From: Melitaea cinxia
Taxonomy: Eukaryota > Arthropoda > Insecta > Lepidoptera > Nymphalidae
NCBI RefSeq assembly: GCF_905220565.1
Contig: NC_059406.1
Location: 15,262,001 to 15,326,000 of the forward strand
Reading direction: 5' to 3'
DNA length: 64,000 bases
A program made the position numbers and the translations under genes. The stretch's first letter is position 1. Every line of letters starts with the position of its first letter. The notes below the pieces were generated by a model. That model saw only the letters and a program-made list of their open reading frames with translations, was not told the DNA's origin and searched no databases. Positions 32,216 to 43,744 of the stretch are shown piece after piece.

Positions 32216-33719
32216 TATTGGGATTTAAAAATGATTCAAATAATTTATTAAACAAAGAAATATCCGAAAATCTATGCATTATTGTTGACACTCCCCATTC
32301 TACAAACATACAAATAATTGTTTTAACTTTCTCGATACAACTACACCTTTTAGAAAATATAATATTTTTTATTTTGTTAATTAATTCTTGAAACGACTCA
32401 CTCCTTGAATTCGACGTTGACTGAGGCTCAGAGTCCGATTGTTTATTAATTTCCTCTTCAACTGTGTTGTACCTATCTCGCGTGTTTATGTATAACTCCG
32501 CACCACTAGGTTTAGCTCGGTGACGCCGCGGACGCAGTAACGGCCAGACCTCAGTACGGGGTCGTGCGCCGTTGAGCGTAGACGTTTCGTTCTCCGCCAA
32601 GGTACATGCGTCAGGTTTTGATGAAATTGAAAAATCACTGTCCGATGAAATCTGCTCTGATGAACTACGTTTCTTCCTTTTATTATTGGTCTCGTTATCT
32701 TTATTAGCTTTGTTATTATTTTCTAAAATGTTCATGTAAATATTATGATTAGTTTCTTTATTTCCGTTATATGACAAAGATACACGATTTGAACTAGGTG
32801 AAAAAGGAGCTACGTACATAGTTAATGCTCGACGATATGTACAGTTGAATTCCGACATTAAGGCTCTAATCTTCTTTTCTTTTACGTATACCGGACAGAA
32901 TTTGGCTAAAGACATATGATTTTCCCGACAGTTCACACATTTGAAAGTAGTTGTTTCACAATTAGCATGATTTTTTCCACACTTAGGGCAGATAACTTTA
33001 ATTGATGGGCAGAACTTTACTACATGACCAAACCGCCAGCACCGCGAGCATTGAGTAACAGGGAAGACAAAGGGTTCAACTCTTACTCTTAAATTATGTA
33101 TGGTGATATATTCCGGTCTTGAACTCCCCAAAAAACACAAACGTACTGTTTCGCTCGGTAACCACCCAGATTCTGACGTATTTCTTCTTGATAATCTTTT
33201 TACAGAGAGTATTTTACAACCGTTACTGCTTTTTATGGATTCTATAAGCTCTTCATCTGACAGCTCAGGTTCTATATCCCGTATAACTCCATACGATGAC
33301 TGTACCTCCCATGTCTTGTATACTTTCCAGCCATTCTCTTTAACACTATGACAATTTATTAATTTTTCTGCATCTCTTAAATTTACAAATCGAACCAATA
33401 CCTTAAAGGCATTAATATACTTTACATAGTTTATACCAATAATTTTTTCTTTATCAAAAAATTTTGCTAGTGAAAATTGTTTAGGCAACTTCTCAGAACT
33501 GGTGATACAAATATCAAATTTCTCAATTTTTCTTCTTTTTTCTGATCTCGATAAAGTCCAATCGCCGTCTATATTCCCATCACCCTCATCCGTATTGTGT
33601 AAGTTCTTGTCATTATTAATTAAGTGGGTTTCACCCTGTGTGTAGTCTTCTTCCTCCATATCTTGCATAATTATATTAATATCTTCAAGTTCATTATCTT
33701 GAATCGCACCTTCACTCAT
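32208..33719 (-). CDS. LINE-1 ORF1: gag-like protein with three CCHC knuckles
   Basis: 503 residues, complete, starting with ATG (MSEGAIQDNE). An acidic N-terminus is followed by an RRM-like region (about 65-215) of the type seen in LINE gag proteins. Three zinc knuckles come next: C224-C227-H232-C237, C244-C247-H251-C254 and C261-C264-H268-C275. The C-terminal half is polar, with Asn/Lys/Ser-rich and Arg-rich tracts and a last 60-residue hydrophobic segment. Such proteins bind the element RNA and form the ribonucleoprotein that ORF2 works in. The stop codon overlaps the ORF2 start by 8 nt. Confidence 0.88.
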   Translation of the reverse strand: MSEGAIQDNELEDINIIMQDMEEEDYTQGETHLINNDKNLHNTDEGDGNIDGDWTLSRSEKRRKIEKFDICITSSEKLPKQFSLAKFFDKEKIIGINYVKYINAFKVLVRFVNLRDAEKLINCHSVKENGWKVYKTWEVQSSYGVIRDIEPELSDEELIESIKSSNGCKILSVKRLSRRNTSESGWLPSETVRLCFLGSSRPEYITIHNLRVRVEPFVFPVTQCSRCWRFGHVVKFCPSIKVICPKCGKNHANCETTTFKCVNCRENHMSLAKFCPVYVKEKKIRALMSEFNCTYRRALTMYVAPFSPSSNRVSLSYNGNKETNHNIYMNILENNNKANKDNETNNKRKKRSSSEQISSDSDFSISSKPDACTLAENETSTLNGARPRTEVWPLLRPRRHRAKPSGAELYINTRDRYNTVEEEINKQSDSEPQSTSNSRSESFQELINKIKNIIFSKRCSCIEKVKTIICMFVEWGVSTIMHRFSDISLFNKLFESFLNPNNV

Positions 33720-33854
33720 ACTCCATAAGGTTCTATTTTCGACACTAGCCGAGTGCGCTCAAGGGCGCCTTTGTTTACTTAAAGAAATATATAATACAAT
33801 GATCTAATGCGTGCACGTGTTATTGACTCGAGACTGAATCGACAACTGGTTTTT
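33720..33854 (-). promoter_or_regulatory. LINE-1 5' UTR / presumed internal promoter
   Basis: A short leader lies between the T-rich target site and the ORF1 ATG, and includes a G+C-rich stretch near GAGTGCGCTCAAGGGCGCC. Full-length insect LINEs carry internal Pol II promoters in this position; no specific motif was confirmed. Confidence 0.35.
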
Positions 33855-34239
33855 TTTTTTTTTGTTTGTGAGCAAAATTATTGGTATTCAATTTTAATGG
33901 AATTAAATCTTTAGTATTTTATCACTCTCAATATTTTTTCCTTGATATTTTTCCAATGGTTGTCGTTATATATATTTAAGAAAGTTATAGTTTTTCTTAT
34001 AGATTAAATTTTTGTCTTAATCAAAATTAAAATTAAATTTTAATCTGTGAGAGATCTTATTTTAACAGTTGACGACGCCTGCAATGCAAAATTTCCATCA
34101 ATAACGGAAACCAGAGATTTGGTTTACACTAGGAACGTAATATAATTCATAAATTCTGCAACGTTTATGGATCAATCATCACCATGACTTGTAATCATTG
34201 ATTTTATTATCGTAGTGGGCATTCTATATTTTTTATACA

Positions 34240-34345
34240 ACAAACAAGCGTACTTTCCACCTGATGCTAAGCGGTTATCGTAGCTTATAGACGCCTGCGA
34301 TACCGAAAGCATCGCAAGCGTGTTGCGGGCCCTTAGCCTAGCTTT
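34240..34345. repeat. Family Z fragment
   Basis: CAAGCGTACTTTCCACCTGA, GTTATCGTAGCTTATAGACG and AAAGCATCGCAAGCGTG match the Z end. Confidence 0.6.
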
Positions 34346-34904
34346 CACAAATAAACATGAAGTGCATTATCATCAGTTCTCGATAAGTCTACTAAGCTTA
34401 AATGAAATCTGAACCTTTGATCTAGGTCAAAATAAACTCCAATGGAGTCAGTTACAAACATAAAAACATACAGGTGAAGCTAACAAAAAGCGTGTAAAAA
34501 TAAAGCAACACCATTTTTACCGATAAGACACACATCTGAAAAATGTCAGTATCGGTTAACGCTTGGAAGAGAAACAGAAATGAATTTTAAATATATGAAA
34601 ATCGGTAAAACAATACAATTGCACTGATAAATTTCTCTTTGTTCATTAAATACAATTTGTAATGTACAGAAATGCAAATAAAATTGAGTTGAATTTGTGA
34701 ATTATTTGCAAACATGTCGAATTCGTGAATACTCGTAACACACCTAATGGAATGGATCATTATTATGGAAATTTTCAGACGCATAATAATATGCGATAAT
34801 GTATCACATATTATTTTAAAGTATGTTCGGGTATATACGTAAAACATACACTGATTGAAAGCGGATTTGAGTGATCTAACTTAATAAAAATATTTTGTTT
34901 AACA

Positions 34905-34995
34905 TTTTTAATATAATATCAAAAATCGAACGTTCTTATCTGTTCCGAACGGTCGATTTTTGATATGATATTAAAAATATTTAAAATTCCCTAAT
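34905..34995. repeat. Small palindrome from tRNA-SINE flank
   Basis: TTTTTAATATAATATCAAAA and its inverse TTTTGATATGATATTAAAAA lie 40 bp apart around CGAACGTTC..GAACGGTCG. These are the 3' sequences of the 16562 SINE in head-to-head arrangement. Confidence 0.6.
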
Positions 34996-35129
34996 TTGTG
35001 GGTACACAAAAAATAAAAAATACGAAATATTCTCTTAAATTTAAAAAACAAACTGTTTGTTTAGAATAAAAGTCAATTTCAAAATATTCTTGCGAGTACA
35101 AATCTCGAAATAAAATAATTGTATTTGCT

Positions 35130-36780
35130 CGCAAACGAAAAAAAAAATCGACTTTAATTAACCGACTTCCAAAAAAGAAGGAGGTTCTCAATTTGACTGT
35201 ATTATTTTTTTTTTATGTATGCTCGGAATATTTTTCTTTATCGTGCATGCAACTCTCATGACAATGTGTTTGGTGACATTGACATGTTTAATGTTAACTT
35301 AAATAGATTTAAATCTATCACGATGAATGTCATTTCTCGATGATATTTTAATTTAAATTAATTTTAATTGTAATCTTAATATCTGATATTGTTAGAATTC
35401 TGTCACTTTTTTTGTTGTCATTTTTTTTTGTTTTCAATCATATTTTATTGCCATTTTAATTTGGTATATGAAATTATATATCTAAATTTAGACCCTTAGA
35501 GTTGAAATTAGTATGCCTTTTTTATTAATGTACTAATTGCTATTATTTGTGCTATTATTATGTGAAGACTTAACTGGTAAATGTATATCACTCAAATTTT
35601 ATTTTTAATGTATATCAAACTGTATGTCTTCCTAATAAACATAAATAAATAAATAAATAAGTATGTTACATCAGAATTTTTGACCGTGTGGACCGATTTC
35701 GACAAATTTTATTTTAATCGAAAGGTGGTGTGTGCCAATTAGTCCCATTTAAATTTATTTGAGATCTAACAACTACTTTTCGAGTTATATCTAATAATGC
35801 GTCTTTACTTGACCCTTTTTTCGTCGACCTTCGTTGTATTATACCGCATAACTTTCTACTGGATGTACCGATTTTAATAGTTCTTTTTTTGTTGGAAAAG
35901 AGATATCCCAAGTTTAGTACCATGATAAGGAAACCAGGATTTGATGATGGGATCCTAGAGAAATCGAGGGAAACTCTTGAAAATCCGCAATAACATTTTA
36001 TTGGGTGTACCGATTTTGATAATTCTTTTTTTGTTGGAAAGAAGATATCCTTAGTTTAATACCATGATAAGGAAACTAGGATCTGATGATGGGGTCCCAG
36101 AGAAATCGAGGGAAACTCTTGAAAATCCGCAATAACTTTTTACTGGGTGTACCGATTTTGATAATTTTTAATTTAATCGATAGCTGATGTTTGTCATGTG
36201 GTCACATATAAATATTGAGATATTGAGATCTGATAACTACTTTTTGAGTAATCTTTGATAACGCGTAGTTACTTGACTATTTTTTCATCTACGTTGTATT
36301 ACTCGTCGATGTAATTGAAGTCGGTTTTTTTTTCGTTTGCGAGCAAACACAATTATTACATCGACAAGTAGTAAAACTAAGGTAGACGAAAAAATAGTCA
36401 AGTAAATGCGCGTTATCAAAGATTACTCAAAAAGTTGTAATCAGTTCTCGGTGAAATTTAAATGTGAACACATGATAAATATCAGCTTTCGATTAATTTA
36501 AAAATCATCAAAATCGGTACACCTAGTAAAAAGTTATGCGGTATAATACAACGTAGGACGACGAAAAAAGCGTCAAGTAAAAATGCATTATTAGATATAA
36601 CTCGAAAAGTAGTTGTTAGATCTAAAACAAATTTAAGTGAGACCAAACGACACACCACCTGTCGATAAAAAAAAAAATTATCGAAATCGGTCCACCCAGT
36701 CAAAAGTTCTGAAGTAACATACATAAAAAATACAATCGAATTGAGAACCTCCCCCTTTTTTTGAAGTCGGTTAAAAAAAA
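35130..36780. repeat. Family Y cluster: interrupted, tandemly repeated and inverted
   Basis: One Y copy (35130-35210 then 35660-36340) is interrupted by the LINE end at 35275-35660. It contains a near-tandem duplication of about 135 bp (35861-35995 and 35996-36130, marked by GATATCC and AAATCGAGGGAAACTCT). Immediately beyond the T-run (36325-36335) a second copy starts in inverse orientation (36355-36780). Arms of about 180 bp can pair (GAGTAATCTTTGATAACGCG and its inverse at 36407-36425). No coding capacity was seen. Confidence 0.75.
35275..35660 (+). repeat. LINE 3' end with (AAAT)n tail
   Basis: Non-coding sequence ends in CTGTATGTCTTCCTAATAAA and ATAAATAAATAAATAA. It sits inside the family Y copy; GTATG flanks both sides as a possible short target duplication. 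Only the 3' region is left, so the clade is not assigned. Confidence 0.55.
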
Positions 36781-36965
36781 CGAGTGTGCTTTAGACCACA
36801 CGACTTAAGTAAAGCTTCTGCACAATAGGCCTGCACCGTGTATATAGTAAACTCCTTTCGCCTCGCCCGATCACACTTTTCGTAACGCTCTAGTCACGCA
36901 TTCAGTAGCTTACTCCCCAAGTCAAGCGTGCGTAATGAAGTTTTATTAAAATAATCGCTTGTACT
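36781..36965. mobile_element. MITE-like element, copy C
   Basis: CGAGTGTGCTTTAGACCACA, CGACTTAAGTAAAGCTTCTG, CGCCTCGCCCGATCACACTT and CCAAGTCAAGCGTGCGTAAT, ending in GAAGTTTTATT. It follows directly on the Y repeat. Same family as 8516 and 11645. Confidence 0.7.
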
Positions 36966-37147
36966 CGCTTACGATCACAGATCACTCAAAAACGATACGG
37001 GCGTTTAATAGTTTAAGTGTTTTATAACTCGCCTCGCTCGTCTACGAGGCTTCCTAACTTCATTATGAATAAATTTCATAATAAAACTACGGACTACTAT
37101 ACTAATGTAACGAAAAGAATTTTCTAAAAGGAAATTTTCTTTCGAAA

Positions 37148-37620
37148 TTAAGTGAGTTTTGATATTCAATCAGTCGAACTGACCTGACATTGTGTGCAAA
37201 AATATAACTCTAAAATGTTAACAGATGATTACTCACAATGGGAGTTTTAAGTTTACAATTCTATTAGAATATACGTATGTAATTGATTATTACATTTTGG
37301 AGGTGTCGATCGACGATTCAGCCTGACATATCCCACTGCTGGACATAAGCCTCTTCTTCCATATATGAGAAGCATCGAAGCGTAATTTTTGTTTGTTGGA
37401 TATATTCCCTATTATGAGTAACGATCGCTATCAGGTATGATGGAAACTGGGTTCGACATCTTAACGTGCTCTCCGAGGCACAAATACAATGGGGAGACCC
37501 ACAAGGACAGGCATCCAAACTGGAAATAAAATATTTACACAAATATAAATAGCAATCCCAAACGGGGAACGAACCCACAATAGCCGGCGTGTCAACGCCC
37601 AAACGGTGCACGCATCACTA
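37148..37620 (-). repeat. S1 SINE plus flank, right arm of inverted duplication
   Basis: ACTGACCTGACATTGTGTGC and CTAAAATGTTAACAGATGAT precede the inverted S1 tail (CCCACTGCTGGACATAAGCC). The core then continues to an inverted tRNA head (GGGAACGAACCCACAATAGC) at 37570-37600. The part 37148-37515 mirrors 27400-27712. Confidence 0.8.
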
Positions 37621-37784
37621 CACCAAATGTCTAATGTCATTAACCAGAGTTTCTGCAAAGAGACTAAAATATCGGGAATCTCAAAATAATAATGGCGATA
37701 AGCTCCGTTAAAATTTTAAAAGTACTCGTAAAAGCTATTTTACTTGTATCGATGTTATCTGGTCACTTCATAATTCTTACGCTT

Positions 37785-37860
37785 CAGCCTATAATATCCC
37801 ACTATTGGGTATAGGCCTCTTTCCCCATGTAGGAGAAGGATCAGAGCTTAATCCATATCC
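37785..37860 (-). repeat. S1 SINE tail fragment
   Basis: TTCAGCCTATAATATCCCAC, then GGTATAGGCCTCTTTCCCCA and GGAGAAGGATCAGAGCTTAA. Strongly 5'-truncated. Confidence 0.75.
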
Positions 37861-38362
37861 ATAAGATAAAAACTAGTTTGTTATAAAAGCTTGTGAGATT
37901 TACCTTTATAGATAAAAAAAAAAGGAATCTGATTGATTTTAAATATTTAAAGTTTTTAAAGTAGGTAACTATATATAAAAACTTAAATCTCTCTGCTGAA
38001 ATTCATACTCATATTTATGTATAGGAAATGAGCCCCATTAGTGATTGCCATCTTGTATGAAAACGTGTCTTATTTTTGTACGGGGTGCGGGTGACGGGAG
38101 GCAACGGGGTGATGGCGACGTTGCGAGCGCAGCGGCCGCATATTGGATAATTCTATTAATTATTATCATCCACGACGCCGAGCCGGCCATACTACTATTA
38201 TTTTACCCGCAACGCCAAGCCATCCATAGTTTTTGTACCTTTTGAAGTGAAACTTATTTAGGCGCATGAGAGTAAAATTTTACGGATTAAACGGCAACGT
38301 TTTGGTGAAACGGCAACGTTTATGTCGATGGCGCTGGAACGGAAATCTAAAGCTTTAGATTT

Positions 38363-38719
38363 CGCTTCAGGATGTAATATCCCACTACTGGGCATAGGCC
38401 TTTCCCCATATAGGAGAAGGATCAAAGCTTAATCCACCACGCCGCTCCAATGCGGATTGGTGGATATATTCCCTACTATGAGTAACGATCGCTATCAGGT
38501 GTACATGATAACAACCGGGACCGACGGCTTAATGTGCTCTCCGAGGCACGGTGGGGAGACCCACAAGGACCGCACAAACACCCAGACCATGGTAAACACC
38601 TGTATGACCAATACAAATGTTTGTCATGTGCGAGGATCGAACCCGCAACCGCTAGCGCAACAGGTACAATCCATGGCTGTGACCATTGCGCCAACGCGGC
38701 GTCATACGCGGCGGCGACG
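38363..38719 (-). mobile_element. Complete S1 SINE with 11-bp TSD
   Basis: GCTTTAGATTT occurs at 38352-38362 and again at 38720-38730, bracketing a 357-bp element. It reads, on the minus strand, a tRNA-like head (GCGCAATGGTCACAGCCATG; box B GGTTCGATCCTCGC), a core with GTCTCCCCACCGTGCCTCGG, and the RTE-like tail. The other S1 pieces in the window can be aligned to this copy. Confidence 0.9.
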
Positions 38720-39389
38720 GCTTTAGATTTGTATAAATATGAGACTTAAAAATTAGTTTGCCAAAGAGTACTTCTTTATATTCTCATTGTAATACACAAT
38801 ACATTAAGAATACAGTTCATTTATTAACCAACGTACGGGTGCCCAGTTTTCCCTAACCACCGCGGCACAAGACACTCGCCCCAACATTTATAATAAGTAA
38901 TATTTTAAGACGACTTTGTAAATATAATCAATAACTACGCGGGTGAAGCCGCAGGCGTCCGTAATTATTTTCATGTCAGCAACACAATATAAATCTTTGT
39001 GAGGTGGTAAAAGTAAATATTTTCATTCATAAAATAATGTTTTAATACATTCTGAAAGTGCTGTGAATTACTTATTCAATAACTTTTCTCAGGTTTTGTT
39101 TACATTGCTCTTCGTAAGAGTCGAACAATAAATTGTGCCGGTTCATAAAAAACTTAAAACTTTTACTGTTTGATTATTATATAAATCAAATGTGATAAAA
39201 AATATGAAAGGTTTTAATGTAGGTACTTTGAAATTATCATTGTAAAAATTATACTCATACGATAAAACATAATGTAATGGGTATGTTTTTATTTGTGTAT
39301 TTATTTATTTATTAATTTATTTATATGTTTATTATTTATTTATATTATTATTATATTCTTAGATAGCATTCACTTTTTTGCCTTTTTGA

Positions 39390-39578
39390 TGACCCTACTC
39401 TGTTTTGTTTTAAAATCTCCTCTACCCCAAAGTTGTCTGGAAGAAATTGCTTACCTAGCAATAAGACCGCCTTTGTGCATATTATTATTTTGTAAGTTTT
39501 TATTTCTTTATGATACCTATGTACTTTAAAATTTATGCACAATAAAGTATATTTCTTCTTCTTCTTCTTCTTCTTCTC
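39390..39578 (+). repeat. LINE 3' end with (CTT)n tail
   Basis: CCCAAAGTTGTCTGGAAGAA, GCAATAAGACCGCCTTTGTG and GCACAATAAAGTATATTTC lead into a CTT array. The same 3' UTR recurs at 60235-60376 with an (ATT)n tail and inverted at 56065-56160. Confidence 0.75.
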
Positions 39579-39944
39579 ATACTAGCGACCTCTGTCCGTC
39601 TTTATTTGTTTACACGATAATCACAAACATATCATATACTAAAACGTCCTCCGAAACACGCTGCATCTTATGGTATATTATTTATTAATTCGATCGGTTC
39701 AGTAATTTTCACAGTATAAACGAACAAAAAAACAGGATCTCCATTTATTAGTATATAGATTTGTGTTTAATAATTTATTGTTGCTATTGAAAAAATACCA
39801 CCGATTTGGAATGTAGATTGAAGATAATTTCGAAAAAAAAATATTTAGCTAAAATATATAATGAAGACGATTCCCTAAAGTAGGTTTCTTAATAAAATGA
39901 CATCAGCAATATGACGTCACTATCACTCATCACATAATCACTTC

Positions 39945-40262
39945 AACCTAATGCTGTCCACTGCTGGACATAGGCCTCCACAAGTTCGCGCCAAAAATGG
40001 AGTGAACTCATGTGTTTTGCCCATAGTCACCTCGCTGGGCAGACGTATTGGTGACCGCAGTGCTGGTTTTGTCGCACCGAAGACACTGCTGCCGGCTCCG
40101 GCCTGTGTATTTCAAAGCCAGCAGTTGGATGGCTATCCCGCCATCGGTCGGCTTTTTAAGTTTCAAGGTGTAGTGGAACTGTGTTCTCCCTTATTCGCCT
40201 CTTACGACACCCATGGGAAGGGAGGAGGTGACTATATTCTTTACTGCCGTAGCCACACAGCA
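39945..40262 (-). repeat. S2 retroposon copy
   Basis: An inverted tail (TGTCCACTGCTGGACATAGG) precedes the body GACACTGCTGCCGGCTCCGG and the 5' end GTAGCCACACAGCA. Flanks ATGACGTCACTAT (39911) and ATGATGTCACTAT (40262) suggest a target duplication with one change. Confidence 0.8.
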
Positions 40263-40534
40263 ATGATGTCACTATGTTCAATATAATCATATTCGTGTTA
40301 CACGTTGTGATAACTCGTTTTAATAATAAAATTATTTTTGATACAATACAATAAATTTAATTTTACAATACTTTTATCAATGACTTTAACGTTACACTCG
40401 ATAACAATATTTCAATGAACACAAATTCTAACGTTAATAATTAATAGTAATGTTAAAAGTACAACGAATCGAATAAGAAATAATCTAGTGCTTTTTTATT
40501 ATTATTATTTTTCTAATTGTGTAGTGCTATTGGA

Positions 40535-40700
40535 CTTATCGGCCTTGACAGCGTCACCCAGCAGTCGTAAAGAAAAAGGAGAGCCCTTCAGGAGGGCTCG
40601 GAATGACCGTTCGTCCTAAGGGTGTCTCCTAGCGAGATCGCACCTCGGCTTAGGACGAAGTCGGTGTGGAGGAAGCACTATGCGAAGACCGCACTAAACA
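40535..40700. repeat. G+C-rich fragment, probably retroelement UTR
   Basis: CGGCCTTGACAGCGTCACCC, an inverted GAGCCCTTCAGGAGGGCTC hairpin and CGTTCGTCCTAAGG with its inverse CTTAGGACGAAGTCGG. Non-coding, not assigned. The paired segments suggest a structured RNA end. Confidence 0.4.
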
Positions 40701-41589
40701 TGGAAGAATCTTTCCTTTTTCGTAAAATCGAACGATATATGAACAATGAACATTTCGTCATATATTTCAACTATTTTCGTGATGTGCGTTATATGGTGTA
40801 ACAAATAGGTTTAAACACGAATTGAACAATGTAATATCGCGTTGATACAATTTATGAAATAAAGCAGAAGAAACTCGTTAAAAACGTGTTTTTGACACCA
40901 GAAAGTATCTCGAGCCGACATATACGTTTACATATGAGCACCAGACAAGAGAAGTGTCAGCACGATGTAAAGACCTACTCGTAGCAGATCTTGGTGAGCT
41001 CAGTAGCTAAAACAGTTCGATTATAATTAAATATGTATATAGTTACATTATAAATAATTTAATGCATATCCTGGGATTTCGTAAATGTAAGGTTAAAACA
41101 AACAATGCTAGGAGAATAATTTAAAATAAAATACAAAACATAAAAACAACCTAAAGTGTAAATTTAAGAAGTCAAAAATATGACAACACATTCTCTTATT
41201 ACAATTTTTTTTTTAATTTAATAAACACATTAACTGCCCCAAAAAATTTGATAGATTAAATATGAATTACTATTTTTTTAATTACATGTATATTAAAAGA
41301 AAGTCACCAAAAATATTTTCGTAGAGTAATGAAAAGTTTTACCGATTTTATTCCCTTGGGCTACCATTTCGTTGGCGAACACTTAAAATTGACTCGGTCT
41401 GAATAATTGTAATGCCTTTTGTGAATGATTTACTTAAATACGAACGAAAATCAAATTTGAAATGATAATGATATGATCATATGATAATGATCTTCAATGA
41501 TATTTCTTTAATTTACTACTATTGTGTAATTATACATCTTGTGCACTGTATTTCGTTGTATTATTACTTTATCAAACCTTCTTTATAAA

Positions 41590-42185
41590 TCTTTGGTGTC
41601 AAACAAGCGTACGGTTCATCTGAGCCCACACCTGCAAGGCAAGTCCCATTCCAAGCGTGCTACCGACCCTACCTTCGACCATCCTCAGACACTGCAGTCT
41701 GCAACAGCAGAAGTATCGCAAGCGGCCTTACCACCCCTACACCCAATCCCCCCAGGAGCTCTGCTTACCTTACACATCACAGAAATACAAAAACACTTGC
41801 ATTGGCCTTGGTCCGTCTATCGCAGATGAATTAGACAGTGTCAGACAGACATTGTATCGCCTACACTCTTCAGAAAAACGCAGAGTTGGCCTAAGCTCTG
41901 CACCTCACCTCGACCTCGCTGGCTAGGTCCACAGAAACGACGAGTCGATACGTGTGGAGCCAGTTGGGCTGCAGGAGTCTTTCGCATTTTAGAGCTATGC
42001 CACGAATGCTTGACGGAGACCCAATTCTGGATTTCAAATGAAGTTTCCTTCTCCATGACCCTGATGATTTGGAGCCAGACTTATCCCTCGGTCGCCTTTT
42101 ACGACTCTCACGGGAAGAAAGGAGGAGAGAAGTTAGACAAGTATTAATTAGGTGAGATTCTCTATTAGGTGCTGTACTTCCCAAG
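41590..42185. repeat. Composite of family Z-like and G+C-rich repeat
   Basis: AACAAGCGTACGGTTCATCT, GCAACAGCAGAAGTATCGCA and CCCCAGGAGCTCTGCTTACC are family Z. The following 350 bp (CTCGACCTCGCTGGCTAGGT; CCCTCGGTCGCCTTTTACGA CTCTCACGGG) resembles an S2-like 5' region and is otherwise unassigned. Confidence 0.5.
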
Positions 42186-42959
42186 TCGGGCGGCTTAAAA
42201 TTTTCTGCATACGATATTTCCTGCTCTTCTTATTCATCGATGATCACTTTAACCGGTAAAATTGTACGTGAAACTGTAAAACTAGAATATTTAGCATATT
42301 TACAATATCAAATCAGAGAACAATATATACATGAAAAAAAAGCATGAAAAATGAACACCATATTTTTAAGAATGGTGTTCATCTTACATAGTTTATGCGA
42401 TAAGGCTCCTTTTAATACTTTTTATTATTTTTCGAATTTATTTTAATTTTTATTTCCTGCTGTACTATTTATATTATATTATTATTATTATTTTAAATGT
42501 GATAAATTATTTTATTTCAAAACAAACGGAATAAATATAATATACATTTTTTATTTACAATGAACAGAAATTCTATTGAAAAATGTATAAAACCTCTATC
42601 CAATCACATGCTTCTTTAGTTTTAGAAAGACCTTAATTCTTGAAATTCTTGCTACAGTCAAACCTAGCGACTATGGCCCTATAAGAGACAGGTTGAAATA
42701 CTAGAGAAAATTCCTCTGGTATTTTCGACGTCTTCGAGTAAATCGCTTCTAATTACTTTGAAGGAATTCGTTGGAAGGAAAAAAATTGTTCTTTTTTTCA
42801 TTTTACTGTATACTAGCTATGCTGTGTGTAGCGGTATATTAGCTAGCCTTAATCGGATGGACTGTCGTATACAAAAAGAATTTTTCAATTCTTCAGCTTT
42901 ATAATGTTAGTGTAGATTCATATATTCATATTAAATAACCAAAATACTCATACGGCATA

Positions 42960-43270
42960 TCATCATCATCATTTCAGCCAACCACAGTCCACTGCTGGAC
43001 ATAGGAATCAACAAGTTCACCCCAAAAATGGCGTGAACTCATGTGATACGACATATGACGATAGTTAATTTCATATATGTATTTATTAGCTGCCCGGACA
43101 GACTTCGTTCTGTCAAAAGTTTATAGTAAAAATTATTATTTTTTTTATTTTTTTTAGTATTAAAACTTTCCGTGGGCCTTAAAAAACAAAAACATACAGA
43201 AAAATAGCCGAATTGGTTGAGCCGTTCTCGAGTTATGCGCTTAGCAACATTCATTTTTATTTATATAGAT
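42960..43270. repeat. S2 tail plus an unrelated interspersed repeat
   Basis: 42965-43040 is an inverted RTE-like tail and start of S2 (CACAGTCCACTGCTGGACAT). 43085-43265 is another family (AGCTGCCCGGACAGACTTCG; GAGCCGTTCTCGAGTTATGC). A fragment of that second family occurs at about 5400-5440 (inverse). Confidence 0.65.
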
Positions 43271-43627
43271 ATATCTTTTTCACTGTTAAAGATGCATTGT
43301 TAGTATATGGAAGAAAGCTGTTTACACAAAATAAATTTCTGGACGCACGTATAAATATTTGATAATCAACATGTTATATGTCAATCCTTTTTCATTTTAC
43401 ATTTTTAAAATCTAAAATACGCCATTATCAGAATATTGCGAATATATCTTGTCGATGCCTTTATTTAAATACGTTCTTTAATTTGAAGGAAGAGTTTACC
43501 GTATCTACGTGATGAACATTAAATGTTTTATTTCCTTTTATTTTATTTTTTCGTCAATTTTCCAATTTTTTAATACATATTATCCTATTCCGGACTAAAA
43601 GAAATCCAAAAATTATACTATTACTAC

Positions 43628-43629
<2 letters not shown>

Positions 43630-43661
<32 letters not shown>
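43630..43661. repeat. (TA)n microsatellite
   Basis: TA run of about 32 bp. Confidence 0.9.
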
Positions 43662-43666
<5 letters not shown>

Positions 43667-43744
43667 ATAGATTTTATTTAACAATCAAAAATTTACTATC
43701 AACATTTAAGGTAATTTGGTGATGTTGATGTAGGGAACAGTAGC

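Larger units (their letters stand above)
28396..33854 (-). mobile_element. LINE-1: full-length non-LTR retrotransposon, I-group like
   Basis: The element runs 5' to 3' on the minus strand: a 5' UTR of about 130 bp, gag-like ORF1, ORF2 with endonuclease, reverse transcriptase and RNase H, a 3' UTR of only about 75 bp with a compact hairpin, then poly(A) (T at 28396-28419). It sits in the T-rich segment of a family Y repeat. The flanks share T9-G-TTT (28383-28395 and 33855-33867), consistent with a 13-bp target-site duplication. RNase H downstream of the RT points to the I group (I, Nimb or LOA relatives) rather than Jockey or CR1. Both ORFs are open, so insertion is probably recent. It lies inside intron 1 in the same orientation as the host gene. 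Confidence 0.88.

Noticed and set aside
33100..33351. Plus-strand open frame within LINE-1 ORF1
   Set aside because: Antisense shadow of the gag-like ORF.
41539..42184. Several overlapping open frames of 70-97 codons
   Set aside because: Lie in a composite repeat; none shows a domain or conserved frame.
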